From NCBI RefSeq assembly GCF_001263175.1, contig NZ_CP012332.1, positions 3,988,220 through 4,052,219 of the forward strand: 64,000 nt of DNA. The letters run 5' to 3'. Position numbers and translations under genes: made by a program. The notes beneath the pieces were generated by a model. That model was given only the letters and a program-made list of their open reading frames with translations. It was not told where the DNA came from and searched no databases. This stretch comes from Vulgatibacter incomptus (GTDB lineage: Bacteria; Myxococcota; Myxococcia; Myxococcales; Vulgatibacteraceae). Positions 49,233 through 57,335 of this stretch are shown piece by piece (positions within the stretch are counted from its first letter, which is position 1; the number at the start of each line of letters is the position of its first letter).

Positions 49233-50903
49233 TCAGTCGTCCGTGCGGGCGCCGAGGAGGCCCATCGCGCGGGCCGTCCTCGTGGAGAGATCTTCGTCCT
49301 GGAGCTCCTTCGCCACCAGGTGCAGCCGCGCCTGCGCCTCGGGGTCGAAGGGGTTGACGGAGATCGCCGCTTCGAGGAACGCGCGCGCCTCCGCGTTCTT
49401 CCCGTCCTGCATCGAGGCCCGCGCGAGGTTGAGGTTGGTGAGGGGATCGGTCGGGTAGAGCCTGCGCGAGGCCTGGAGCACCCGCGTCGCCTTCTCGTTC
49501 TCCTTCAGCTCCAGGAGCGCGATCGCGTACTTGTTCGAGAGGCTGGGGAACTGCGCGCCCACCCGCGCCACCGCCTCCTCGTACTTGGCGGCGGCGGCCG
49601 CCGTCTTGCCGCGGGCGCGGAGCAGCTCGCCCAGGTGCGCCGCCCGGCGCGCCGGCGCGTCCTTGATCTGCCGAAACTCAGAGAGGTCCGTGAGGTCGCG
49701 GAAGCCCCCCTTCTCCGCGGCCTCCTTCGGGCTGGGCTCGTCCGGAGCGTCGTCCTTGAACTTCAGGTGGAGGCTCTCCATCGACGCCGCCTCCTTCGGA
49801 TACGTGCGCCCGTCGAGCCAGGTCTTCCACGTGCTCTCGAAGCGGGGGAACGATCCGCCGAAGAGCTTGCCCACGGCGTCGCGATCGCTCGCGCCATCCC
49901 GCAGGGCCCCGAGGATCGAGGCGATGTTCTTTTGATCCTTTCCGTAGACGAACTCCATCGCCGAGAAGACCTCGGCGAAGGCGAGGGCCGCGTCTTCCGC
50001 CGTAGGCAGGAGCGCGATCGAGGGGTGCATCTTCTCGAAGGGGATCAGCTTCTTCGCCTTCACCGCGTCGCGGAGCAGCGCCTGCGAGGGGAGCTGGAGC
50101 GCCTGCCCGGGCTCGCCCCGCCAGGCGGTCTCGAGGAACTTGGCGATCCCCTCGTGGAGCCAGATCGGCGTGCGGTTCGCGGTCTTGCGGGTGACGATCA
50201 GGTGCACGAGCTCGTGGGAGAGGGTGTCGCGCCAGTCGTAGCCGCGGGCGAGGGCCTTCGGGCTCGTGATCATCAGCTTGTCGAACTTGCAGATCGCGAT
50301 GGTACCGGTGGTCTTGATCGCCTCCAGGGAGAGGGTCGAGACCTGGGCGAGCTCGTTCGCGTCGGCCACCACCTCCACGCGGATCTTCGCGCCCTCGGGC
50401 CTGTAATCGACGATCTCACCGATGGCGGCGTACGCCTGCTCGAGGGTCTGGAGCGCCCAGGGCACGAGGATCTCGTCCTTGCCCGCCGGGTAGCGGAAGA
50501 CGAAGTGCTCGCTCTCGGCCTCGATGTAGGCGTGGGTGATCCGCCCCGTGTCCCGCGCCACCTGGAGGAAGCTCCCGGGGCCGTCGGAGGCGCCCGCCTC
50601 CTCCAGGAGCCGCACTGCGCCGTCGTAGTCGCCCTGGTGGAGGAGCACGCGGCCGAGGAGGTGCGCGATCTTCGGCTCCGCGGGGTGCGCGCGGCGGAGC
50701 TCGTCGGCGAGGGCCCGGGCCGTCGGGAGATCCCAGGCCGCCAGCGCGTTCTCCGCCGAGACGAGGGCGCCCTGTGCCCACGCGGGGAGCGCGAGGGCGA
50801 TCGCCACGATCGCGAATGCAGCCCGCAGCGCAGCGCGCGCGATCGTCGTCCGCCGCGCCTCGCGAGGCGCACCAAAAGCCGTACTCGCGAGAACCCGACT
50901 CAC
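49233..50903 (-). CDS. gluzincin-type secreted peptidase with TPR-like repeats
   Basis: A 556-residue exported protein. The signal peptide ends around ALPAWAQG (no lipobox). A TPR-like region comes first, then a peptidase_MA-like domain with HELVH (His230, Glu231, His234) followed by HEGIAKFLE, whose Glu is the likely third zinc ligand; TPR-like repeats return at the C-terminus. It starts with GTG overlapping the DUF4175 stop by GTGA. A metallopeptidase inside a MoxR-Bat operon is unusual and could process envelope proteins handled by the system. Confidence 0.87.
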   Translation of the reverse strand: MSRVLASTAFGAPREARRTTIARAALRAAFAIVAIALALPAWAQGALVSAENALAAWDLPTARALADELRRAHPAEPKIAHLLGRVLLHQGDYDGAVRLLEEAGASDGPGSFLQVARDTGRITHAYIEAESEHFVFRYPAGKDEILVPWALQTLEQAYAAIGEIVDYRPEGAKIRVEVVADANELAQVSTLSLEAIKTTGTIAICKFDKLMITSPKALARGYDWRDTLSHELVHLIVTRKTANRTPIWLHEGIAKFLETAWRGEPGQALQLPSQALLRDAVKAKKLIPFEKMHPSIALLPTAEDAALAFAEVFSAMEFVYGKDQKNIASILGALRDGASDRDAVGKLFGGSFPRFESTWKTWLDGRTYPKEAASMESLHLKFKDDAPDEPSPKEAAEKGGFRDLTDLSEFRQIKDAPARRAAHLGELLRARGKTAAAAAKYEEAVARVGAQFPSLSNKYAIALLELKENEKATRVLQASRRLYPTDPLTNLNLARASMQDGKNAEARAFLEAAISVNPFDPEAQARLHLVAKELQDEDLSTRTARAMGLLGARTDD

Positions 50904-53900
50904 TTCACGATCTCCTGGTAGTAGTCGCGCACCGGATCCTGGAAGCCCTCCGGCGCATCCTTCTTCATTGCGTCCAGGATGTCCTTCCGGAACTCCTCCG
51001 GCGCCTTGTATTGGTCGGCGTTCGGGATCGCGACCTTCTCCTTGCCGTCGAACTGCCCGCGCCCGCCGCTCTTCCCGCCGTTGCCGGAGGCGAAGGGCAC
51101 CGGAACGCCCGAGCCCCCGCCACCGGACTTCGAGGCGTTCTCCTTGGCCTGCTCCATCCCCGCCTTGAGCGCCTGGAGGTGCTCGCGCGCGCTTCGCTCC
51201 GACGCCAGCGCGCCGCCCGGATCGTGTCCCCGAAGCTTCGACTCCGCCTCGGCCATCGAGCGGCCGGCGCCCGACATCCGCTGCCGCGCCTCGTCGTCGA
51301 AGATCGGCGCCTGCTGCCCGATCTTCTGCGCCTGCCCCTGGAGCTGCTCCATCCGCTGGCCGAGCTCCGACTGCCGCTGGGCCAGCCGCCGGGCCCGCTC
51401 CTGCTGCTCGCCGCTCATCCGCTGCGAGGGGCTCGACACGAGCTGGTCCAGCTTCTCCTTCACCTCGCGCACCAGCGGCGTCGCCTGGCTCGCGTGGCCG
51501 TGCAGCTTGCCGAAGGCCTCCGCCTCCGAGGCCGCGAAGCGGTCGCGCATCGCCATCGCCAGCTCCTGCTCGAGCGACTGGGCATGGGCGAGGGCGCTGG
51601 CCGCGCTCTCCTGGGCCGCGTCGAAGTCCTTCGCCGCCAGGGCGTTCTGCAGATCCTCCAGCCGCTCGGTGGCGCCGCCCAGGTCGTCCACCATCCGGTA
51701 GGGCATCCGCGCCGCGGGGATCTTCGCCAGGTGCGCCCGCGCCTGCTCGATCTTCGCGCGCAGCTCGCCCAGCAGATCGCCGCCCTGCTGCCCGAGCTTC
51801 TGCCGCAGCGCATCGGCCTGCTCGCGCTTCAGGTTCTGCGTGGCCTTGGCGAGCTCGTCCTGATCGCGCTCCAGCTCGTTGAGATCCTTCTCGAACTTCT
51901 CCATGTCGTCGGCGAGCTGCTGCATTGCCGGGTCGTTCTCCACCTGCCCCTTGGTGGCGTCGTTGAGAGCGCGCGACATCTCGTCCAGGCGCTGGCCGAG
52001 CTTCTGGAGCTCCGACAGCGCCTCGTCCGTCTTGCCCTCCGCCATCAGCCGCTCGACCTCGTCGAGCTGGCTCATCATATCGCGCTCCTTCGAGAGCGCC
52101 TGCATCGCCTCGGCGTTCAGGTGCTCGTCCTGGATCCCCTTGCCCAGGCGCGACATGCGCTTCATCAGCTCCGCCATCCGGCCCTTGAGCCGCGAGAGCT
52201 CCTGGCGGATCGCCTCCTTCGCCTCGTCGCCGGGAGCGCCGCGGTACTGCTCGAGGAGGTTCGCGAGCTCCCGCCTTCCGGAGGCGAGCTCCTGCGAGAG
52301 CTCCTCGAGCTCCACCAGCCGCTGCCGGTCGAGGAGCGCCTCCAGGTAGAGGACGCCCTGTTCGAGCTCGCGCTGCTCGTCGCCCTCGGCGGCGTCGAGG
52401 CGCGGAAGGAGCGCGTCTCTGGCGCGGGGCGTGCTCTGCCGCGCCCGTCCGCGAAGCTCCCTCGTGGCGAGGCCCTTCGTCGCGAGCGTATTTCCAAGGT
52501 TCCGCACAGCGGCGAGGAGCTCCTGCGGCGCGAGCTCGTCCTCCGAGAGCGCCTTCGCCACGTCCTGCAGCGTCGACGTCACCTCGCGCACGCCGTCGTC
52601 CGCCGGCTGGCCGGCCTCCACCCGGGCCTCCGGCGCGACCTTCCGCGGCCCCTCGCGCGGCGTGATCCGATCGCCGAGCACGAGGATCATCTTCTCCCAG
52701 GCCTCCTCCACCTTCGCGATCAGCTCGCGCCGGTGCTCCGCCTCCGAGAAGATCTCGATCCGCTGCGTGCGGCTCTGGCCCCACTTGGGCCCGCTCACCG
52801 CGTCGTTGTCCTTCGCCCGCAGGTAGTAGGTGATCGCGTCTCCGGGGCGAACACCCAGGGTCGACATCTCCCACACATGGCTGCCGCCCGCCCGCGGCTT
52901 GGGCTCGGACCAGGATCCCACCGGGATCCGCTGCTCCTCGCCGCCGGCCACCTGGTAGACGAGCTCCACCGCGGCGACCCCGAAGTCGTCCTCGGCCTCG
53001 AAGCGCAGCTCCACCGAGTCACGCTCCGTCACCACGAGCTGCGCCACCGGCGCGTCGATCGAGATCGTCGGGATCCCGTCCTCCACCACGGTGATCGGGA
53101 TCGCCGGGCCCGTGGCGAGGGTCCTGCCGCGCTCGTCCTCGAAGCGGAAGGCGTAGCTCCCGGACCCCTGCACCGCGAGGCGGCCGGAGAGCTGCCGGCC
53201 TCCCTCGACGTCGAGCGCGGTGGCGGCGCCGCCCGTCTCCAGCCACGCCTTCGCCACCTGGCGGTCCGCGCGGGTCTCGAGGTGCACCTCCGTGCCGCGA
53301 AGCGCCGTGATCTCGCCGTTCGTGCCCTGGACCGTCTTCGGCGGCAGGCCCGTGTAGCGCGGGTAGACGTAGGTGAGGGCGATGTCGCCGGTGATCGGCG
53401 AGACCTTCGGCGCGGGCGTGCCCTGGGTACCGGGGCCGAGGACCAGGGCGCGAAGGCCCGTCGACATCTGGGGCGACGCGACCAGCGCCAAGAGGAAGAA
53501 GAGCGCTCCGCCGCCGGCAGCGACACTGGCCGGTCGGAGTGAACGGAGCGGGAAGGCGGCGTTGGGCCCCACAAGGATCGTGCGGCGCGCTGCGTCGTCG
53601 ATGTGCGCCCGGGCGAGGGTCTCCGAGAACGGGAGCCGGTCGCGCTCCGGCCGATTGCGCTCCTGCCGATTGCTGCCCGGCCGATTGCTGCCCGAAAGCG
53701 CCGCCGCGAGCTCGACCGCGGTGGTGAGGCCGGCGGCCCTGGGATCCCGATCCTCCAGCTCCCGGGCCAGCGCCGCGTCCGACCTGCCGCCGGCCCGCCG
53801 GCTGGCCACGATCGCCGCCGCGGCCACCACCGCGACCAGCGCGAAGCCCGCCACGCCCCGCACCGGGTCGCCCAAGCCGAAGCCCAGGGCGAGGGAGGCC

Positions 53901-54097
53901 AGGGCCACCACCGCCAGCGCCGCCAGGCCCCCGACGAGAGCGACCTCACCGCCGCGGACCAGCCAGGCGCGGCGCCTGAGCCGCGAGATCACGAGCGCGA
54001 GCGAGGCGGTCGAGACCGCCGGGTCCATCGCCTCTGGGTGAGGCTCCTGCGAGTGAGGCTCTCTCGGAGCATCGGACGGAAGGATCGGGTCGGTCAT
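50900..54097 (-). CDS. DUF4175 membrane protein, first gene of the MoxR/Bat operon
   Basis: A 1065-residue protein of the DUF4175 type. Two or three membrane helices lie near the N-terminus (about 35-120), a third hydrophobic stretch near 205-225, then a periplasmic beta-rich part. The second half is long, helical and highly charged, with much Gln/Glu/Lys, likely coiled coil. DUF4175 genes often neighbour MoxR/DUF58/vWA genes in Bacteroidetes and deltaproteobacteria. ATG 54097 is chosen as the first start inside a signal-like context; ATG 54181 is upstream. It contains a 15-bp repeat tract at 53633-53692. Confidence 0.8.
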   Translation of the reverse strand: MTDPILPSDAPREPHSQEPHPEAMDPAVSTASLALVISRLRRRAWLVRGGEVALVGGLAALAVVALASLALGFGLGDPVRGVAGFALVAVVAAAAIVASRRAGGRSDAALARELEDRDPRAAGLTTAVELAAALSGSNRPGSNRQERNRPERDRLPFSETLARAHIDDAARRTILVGPNAAFPLRSLRPASVAAGGGALFFLLALVASPQMSTGLRALVLGPGTQGTPAPKVSPITGDIALTYVYPRYTGLPPKTVQGTNGEITALRGTEVHLETRADRQVAKAWLETGGAATALDVEGGRQLSGRLAVQGSGSYAFRFEDERGRTLATGPAIPITVVEDGIPTISIDAPVAQLVVTERDSVELRFEAEDDFGVAAVELVYQVAGGEEQRIPVGSWSEPKPRAGGSHVWEMSTLGVRPGDAITYYLRAKDNDAVSGPKWGQSRTQRIEIFSEAEHRRELIAKVEEAWEKMILVLGDRITPREGPRKVAPEARVEAGQPADDGVREVTSTLQDVAKALSEDELAPQELLAAVRNLGNTLATKGLATRELRGRARQSTPRARDALLPRLDAAEGDEQRELEQGVLYLEALLDRQRLVELEELSQELASGRRELANLLEQYRGAPGDEAKEAIRQELSRLKGRMAELMKRMSRLGKGIQDEHLNAEAMQALSKERDMMSQLDEVERLMAEGKTDEALSELQKLGQRLDEMSRALNDATKGQVENDPAMQQLADDMEKFEKDLNELERDQDELAKATQNLKREQADALRQKLGQQGGDLLGELRAKIEQARAHLAKIPAARMPYRMVDDLGGATERLEDLQNALAAKDFDAAQESAASALAHAQSLEQELAMAMRDRFAASEAEAFGKLHGHASQATPLVREVKEKLDQLVSSPSQRMSGEQQERARRLAQRQSELGQRMEQLQGQAQKIGQQAPIFDDEARQRMSGAGRSMAEAESKLRGHDPGGALASERSAREHLQALKAGMEQAKENASKSGGGGSGVPVPFASGNGGKSGGRGQFDGKEKVAIPNADQYKAPEEFRKDILDAMKKDAPEGFQDPVRDYYQEIVK
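53633..53692 (-). repeat. four 15-bp coding repeats in DUF4175
   Basis: Four tandem 15-base units encode GSNRP, GSNRQ, ERNRP and ERDRL. They sit in a linker that follows the membrane helices, so length variation here would not disturb folded domains. Confidence 0.7.
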
Positions 54098-54560
54098 CGG
54101 GCGGGTGGACAGATTCGGGGAATGGTGCTCGGCGGCCGCTGGGCAACCGGGACCGGCCGCGGGCCATTCCCCCGCTCCCATGCCTCGGCTACGGCAGCGA
54201 TCGTATCATCGAACACCTCGGAACTCCTGGACTTTCACGACGCCGGCTCCTTGCCGCGCCGCGCCGGGCCGTGCTAGCGTCGAACCGCTTTCCCCGGGGA
54301 ATGAGCCGATCCCCCGAGGAGGGGCGTCCGGTGAATTTTCGGGGCGGACCCGCGTCCAACCCGATGTGACTGGTGCCGAGCTCATCTCCGCCGTGGCGAA
54401 CCACCCGAGGGCTGCAAGAGGTCAGCTCCCTCGTGGTCTCGCGATCGGCGGCCTGGGTCCGGCCCGGTCGTTCGAGAGTCCGCGGACGCCCCATGCGCCT
54501 CGTTTTCCTCGTCACGCGACGGGACCGTTCGAATCCCGTCACCTAGCGGAGCCGAAAAGG
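54098..54560. other. 463-bp divergent gap between DUF4175 and the sigma factor
   Basis: No gene is supported here. A hairpin (GACGGGA at 54518-54524 and TCCCGTC at 54534-54540) lies 20 bases before the sigma-factor start. It contains GTTCGAATCCCG, which resembles a tRNA T-arm, but the stem and acceptor do not fit, so it is not a tRNA. I see no convincing promoter for either neighbour. Confidence 0.5.
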
Positions 54561-55172
54561 TTGGAACTCGACGACCTGGCATTGGTGCGCCGCTACCAGG
54601 AGGGCGATCAACGTGCATTCAAGCTGCTGGTCGAGAAGTACCAGCGCAAGGTGTACGCCGTGGCGAACGCCATGGTGAAGGATCGCGAGGAAGCCCTCGA
54701 CATCTCGCAGGAGGCCTTCGTCAAGGTCCACCGCAACCTCGCCCACTTCAAGGGCGAGTCCTCCTTCTATACGTGGCTCTACCGGATCACCCGGAACCTC
54801 GCGATCGACAAGCTCCGGGCCAAGCGCAACGAGGCGGTGGCGTTCGACGACGCGCTCGGCACCGAGGATCGCGCGGAGCCCGGCTTCATCGCGAGCGCGC
54901 TCGGGTCGAACCCCCAGAAGACCGCGCTGCGGCGGGAGCTGGCCGAGAAGCTGAACCACGCGCTCTCGCAGCTCCCGGAGAAGCACCGTGAGATCCTCGT
55001 CCTGCGGGAGGTCGAGGGCATGAGCTACGAGGATCTCGCCGAGACCCTCGAGATCCCGAAGGGCACGGTGATGAGCCGTCTCTTCCACGCCCGCTCGAAG
55101 ATGCAGAAACTCCTCGAGGACTACCTCGGGGAAGACCGAATGGCGCTCGCCTCCGGCGAGGACGAAGGGTAG
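54561..55172 (+). CDS. ECF-type RNA polymerase sigma factor
   Basis: A 203-residue sigma-70-family factor of the ECF class. Region 2 (EGDQRAFKLLVEKYQRKV and DISQEAFVKVHRNL) and region 4 (SYEDLAETLEIPKGTVMSRLFHAR) are both complete; the linker has the acidic loop DDALGTEDRAEPG. No ATG is available before region 2. TTG 54561 is preceded by GGAG and opens just before region 2. The next gene encodes a membrane anti-sigma-like protein three bases later, so this is a membrane-sensing pair. Confidence 0.92.
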   Translation: MELDDLALVRRYQEGDQRAFKLLVEKYQRKVYAVANAMVKDREEALDISQEAFVKVHRNLAHFKGESSFYTWLYRITRNLAIDKLRAKRNEAVAFDDALGTEDRAEPGFIASALGSNPQKTALRRELAEKLNHALSQLPEKHREILVLREVEGMSYEDLAETLEIPKGTVMSRLFHARSKMQKLLEDYLGEDRMALASGEDEG

Positions 55173-55174
55173 CG

Positions 55175-55696
55175 ATGATGGAGCCACGAGATGATCTGGA
55201 GCTGCTCCTCTCGGCCTACGCCGACGGAGAGCTCTCGCCCCAGGATGCCGAGCGGATCGAGGCGCTCCTCGCCTCGGACGACGATCTCGGCGACCGGCTC
55301 GCCGACCACCGCGCCCTCTCTGCGGCGCTGCGGGGGATCGGGGAGGACGCCGCCGACGAGGTGGACTTCAGCGGCTTCGCCGACGCGGTGATGGCGCAGA
55401 TCCCGCCGTACGTGCCGCCGCTCTCCGTCCGCCTCCGCCGCCTGGTCGCGCCCCTCCTCGACCAGGGCCGGTGGCGCTTCGCCCTCGGCGCTTGCGGAGC
55501 CGCCGCAGCGGCGCTGGCGATCACGCCGTTCGTCCTCGACCGCGATGCCGGCGTCGCGATCCCGCCCGGGCTGCTCTTCGCCGGCGACCCCTCCGCGGTC
55601 AACGTGATCTCCCTCGACGCACAGGGCGATCACGAGACCATGCTCTTCAAGACGTCCGGGGGGACCACCATCATCTTCGTGCAGGAAAGCCGATGA
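55175..55696 (+). CDS. anti-sigma factor, zinc-independent type
   Basis: A 173-residue single-pass protein. The N-terminal 85 residues contain LLLSAYADGELSPQDAERIEALLASD, typical of anti-sigma factor domains, but no HxxxCxxC zinc motif is present; the only Cys is near the helix. The membrane segment is about residues 102-121 and the C-terminus is periplasmic. It follows the sigma factor by two bases and overlaps the next gene by ATGA. It should hold the sigma factor at the membrane until an envelope signal is received. Confidence 0.85.
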   Translation: MMEPRDDLELLLSAYADGELSPQDAERIEALLASDDDLGDRLADHRALSAALRGIGEDAADEVDFSGFADAVMAQIPPYVPPLSVRLRRLVAPLLDQGRWRFALGACGAAAAALAITPFVLDRDAGVAIPPGLLFAGDPSAVNVISLDAQGDHETMLFKTSGGTTIIFVQESR

Positions 55697-56139
55697 CCCC
55701 TCTTCGCTCGCTCCTTGCCGCAGGCTTGCTCCTCTGCGCCTTCGCGCCGGCCAAGGTCCTCGCCGCACCTGCCGCGACGGTAGCGGTGGACGTGGTCCTC
55801 GCCAGCAAGCAGCCCGGTGACACCGACCCGCGGCTCGCGAAGTTCCGCACGCAGTTCGCCGACTTCGCCTACAAATCCTTCAAGCTCGTCGGCAGCCGGC
55901 TGATCACGGTGGAGGAGAAGCAGTCCACCCAGGTCGACCTCGCCGGCGACCACAAGCTCAGCGTCACCTTCACCAAGTTCGAGGCGAACGGCCGCGCCAA
56001 GCTCAAGCTGGCGGTGCCCGGCGTGATGGACACCACCATCTCCCTCGCCCGGGACGGCTCGGTGGTCGTGGGCGGCCCGGCGCTCAAGAGCGGCGACGGG
56101 GTGCTCTTCGTGCCGGTGACGCTGGTCGAGGTGAAGTAG
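55693..56139 (+). CDS. small secreted protein downstream of the anti-sigma factor
   Basis: A 148-residue exported protein. The first 25 residues form a signal peptide ending near KVLAA (no lipobox). The mature part is a beta-rich domain of about 120 residues with a SFKLVGSRLITVEE segment. I do not recognise the family. Its coupling to the sigma/anti-sigma genes suggests a sensor, a ligand or an output of the regulon. Confidence 0.78.
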   Translation: MTPLRSLLAAGLLLCAFAPAKVLAAPAATVAVDVVLASKQPGDTDPRLAKFRTQFADFAYKSFKLVGSRLITVEEKQSTQVDLAGDHKLSVTFTKFEANGRAKLKLAVPGVMDTTISLARDGSVVVGGPALKSGDGVLFVPVTLVEVK

Positions 56140-56146
56140 GGGACAG

Positions 56147-56167
56147 AGCCCGGCTTCAGGTCGGGCT
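56147..56167. terminator. hairpin between convergent genes
   Basis: AGCCCG (56147-56152) pairs with CGGGCT (56162-56167) around a nine-base loop, seven bases after the secreted-protein stop and before the end of the convergent DUF3052-like gene. Confidence 0.45.
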
Positions 56168-56202
56168 GGCCGAGGTGAGCGCGAGATCGCCGCGCCAGGC
56201 CG

Positions 56203-56715
56203 TCACTTGCGTCGAGACGCCGCCCGCTCCTCGGGCTTGCGCTTCCGCTTCTTCTCCTCCACGAGATCGAGATCGGCGTCCGGCCCGCCTTCCGCGCGGA
56301 GGCTGCCGCGCTTGCGCACGAATCGGTAGGCCACGAGCATCGTGCCGAACGAGAGCAGCTTGTTGTCGGTGAGCCCCAGCGGCACGAAGATCGCCTGGAG
56401 GTCCGCGAGCTCAGCCCGATCCTCCGGCGGAGGCAGCCCGTCCACAGTCGCGTTCCGGCGCGGCACCGCCACCCAAAGCGACGAGACGTCCGCGAGGTTG
56501 TGGGCGAAGGCCGCGAGCGCCGGCACGTCTGCCTTCGAGAGCGCGTAGATGATCGTCAGCGCCGCGTTCGGCACGGGAGCGCGGGCCGAGACGACGCGGC
56601 AGCCCGCGAGGCGCAGAGGGGCGGCCAGGAGAAAGATCTCCGGAGCCAGCGCCACCTTGCAGCCCGGGGCCACGCCGAGCTTGGGGACGAGCTCGCTCGG
56701 ATCGCGATCGATCAT
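56203..56715 (-). CDS. DUF3052-like protein
   Basis: A 170-residue soluble protein. LGVAPGCKVALA near the start and LWVAVPRRNATVDG later, with a C-terminal GLTDNKLLSFG, fit the DUF3052 pattern: a Rossmann-like fold of unknown function. The last 40 residues are a Lys/Arg/Glu-rich tail (EEKKRKRKPEERAA). A strong AGGGAGGTG site precedes ATG 56715, nine bases after the upstream lipoprotein stop, so the two are one transcript. Confidence 0.72.
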   Translation of the reverse strand: MIDRDPSELVPKLGVAPGCKVALAPEIFLLAAPLRLAGCRVVSARAPVPNAALTIIYALSKADVPALAAFAHNLADVSSLWVAVPRRNATVDGLPPPEDRAELADLQAIFVPLGLTDNKLLSFGTMLVAYRFVRKRGSLRAEGGPDADLDLVEEKKRKRKPEERAASRRK

Positions 56716-56724
56716 CGCACCTCC

Positions 56725-57165
56725 CTACTTGGGGCGGACGCCGTGGAGAAGACTGAAGAAGAGCTCCGCCACCTCCGGCGGCGCGGTCGTGCCGAACTGC
56801 TCGAGGGTCCAGGCTGCGCCCCTGGTGGCGCGGATCTCGACCTTGTGATGGGTGCAGCCGTGCGATTTTGCACAGGCGGGATCGCCGTAGCGCTCCCCGG
56901 CGAAGGCCCGGGCCTTCTCGGTGGCCTCCACCAGGGCGGTCATCGCGATCGGCCCCAGGGTGAAGGCGCGGGGGCCCGTTCCGGTGTCGAGGGTGCCCGT
57001 CCCGTCGTAGCGAAGCGTCGCGCGCGCCGGCGGGATCCCCTCGTCGCCGGGGCCCGGCTCGAAGGTCCACGCGATCTCGGCGAGGCCTTCGCCGGGGGGA
57101 GCGGACGTGTGCTTGCAGCCCGCCAGGGCCGCCGTCAGCCCCAACGCGACGAGGACGATGCGCAT
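56725..57165 (-). CDS. small lipoprotein of unknown function
   Basis: A 146-residue lipoprotein with lipobox AALAGC (Cys17). It contains a mid-region LDTGTGPRAFTLGPIAM and a Cys pair in GDPACAKSHGCTHHK, which could be a disulfide or a metal site. No family is recognised. No ribosome site precedes the ATG. A TACAAT box ends seven bases before it, so the message is probably leaderless. Confidence 0.75.
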   Translation of the reverse strand: MRIVLVALGLTAALAGCKHTSAPPGEGLAEIAWTFEPGPGDEGIPPARATLRYDGTGTLDTGTGPRAFTLGPIAMTALVEATEKARAFAGERYGDPACAKSHGCTHHKVEIRATRGAAWTLEQFGTTAPPEVAELFFSLLHGVRPK

Positions 57166-57172
57166 CGGAGGG

Positions 57173-57180
57173 ATTGTAGC
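57173..57180 (-). promoter_or_regulatory. -10 box (GCTACAAT) before the lipoprotein ATG at 57165
   Basis: TACAAT preceded by GC lies seven bases before the start codon on the minus strand and matches the -10 consensus at five of six positions. No -35 match is obvious. No SD-like sequence is present between it and the ATG. Confidence 0.4.
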
Positions 57181-57335
57181 GTGGGCCTCCCCGCCGCGCC
57201 CCAAAAAGCCCCTTGGCCGGCCTGGGTCTGCGTGGCGGGCGACGTTCGGCGGCTCCAGGCTGGATCTTTCGCGTGGCGGCGACGCCCGGCGGGGTGGGGC
57301 GCGGCCGAGCGGGTCGTTTGCGTCCCGTCGCGCGT

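Noticed and set aside
54219-54245. ECF-type -35 (GGAACT) for the sigma factor
   Set aside because: No matching -10 lies 16-17 bases downstream, and the site is more than 300 bases from the start.
54511-54545. tRNA 3' half (GTTCGAATCCCGTCACC)
   Set aside because: The T-stem would be mismatched, and no acceptor or anticodon arm can be drawn upstream; it is a simple hairpin.
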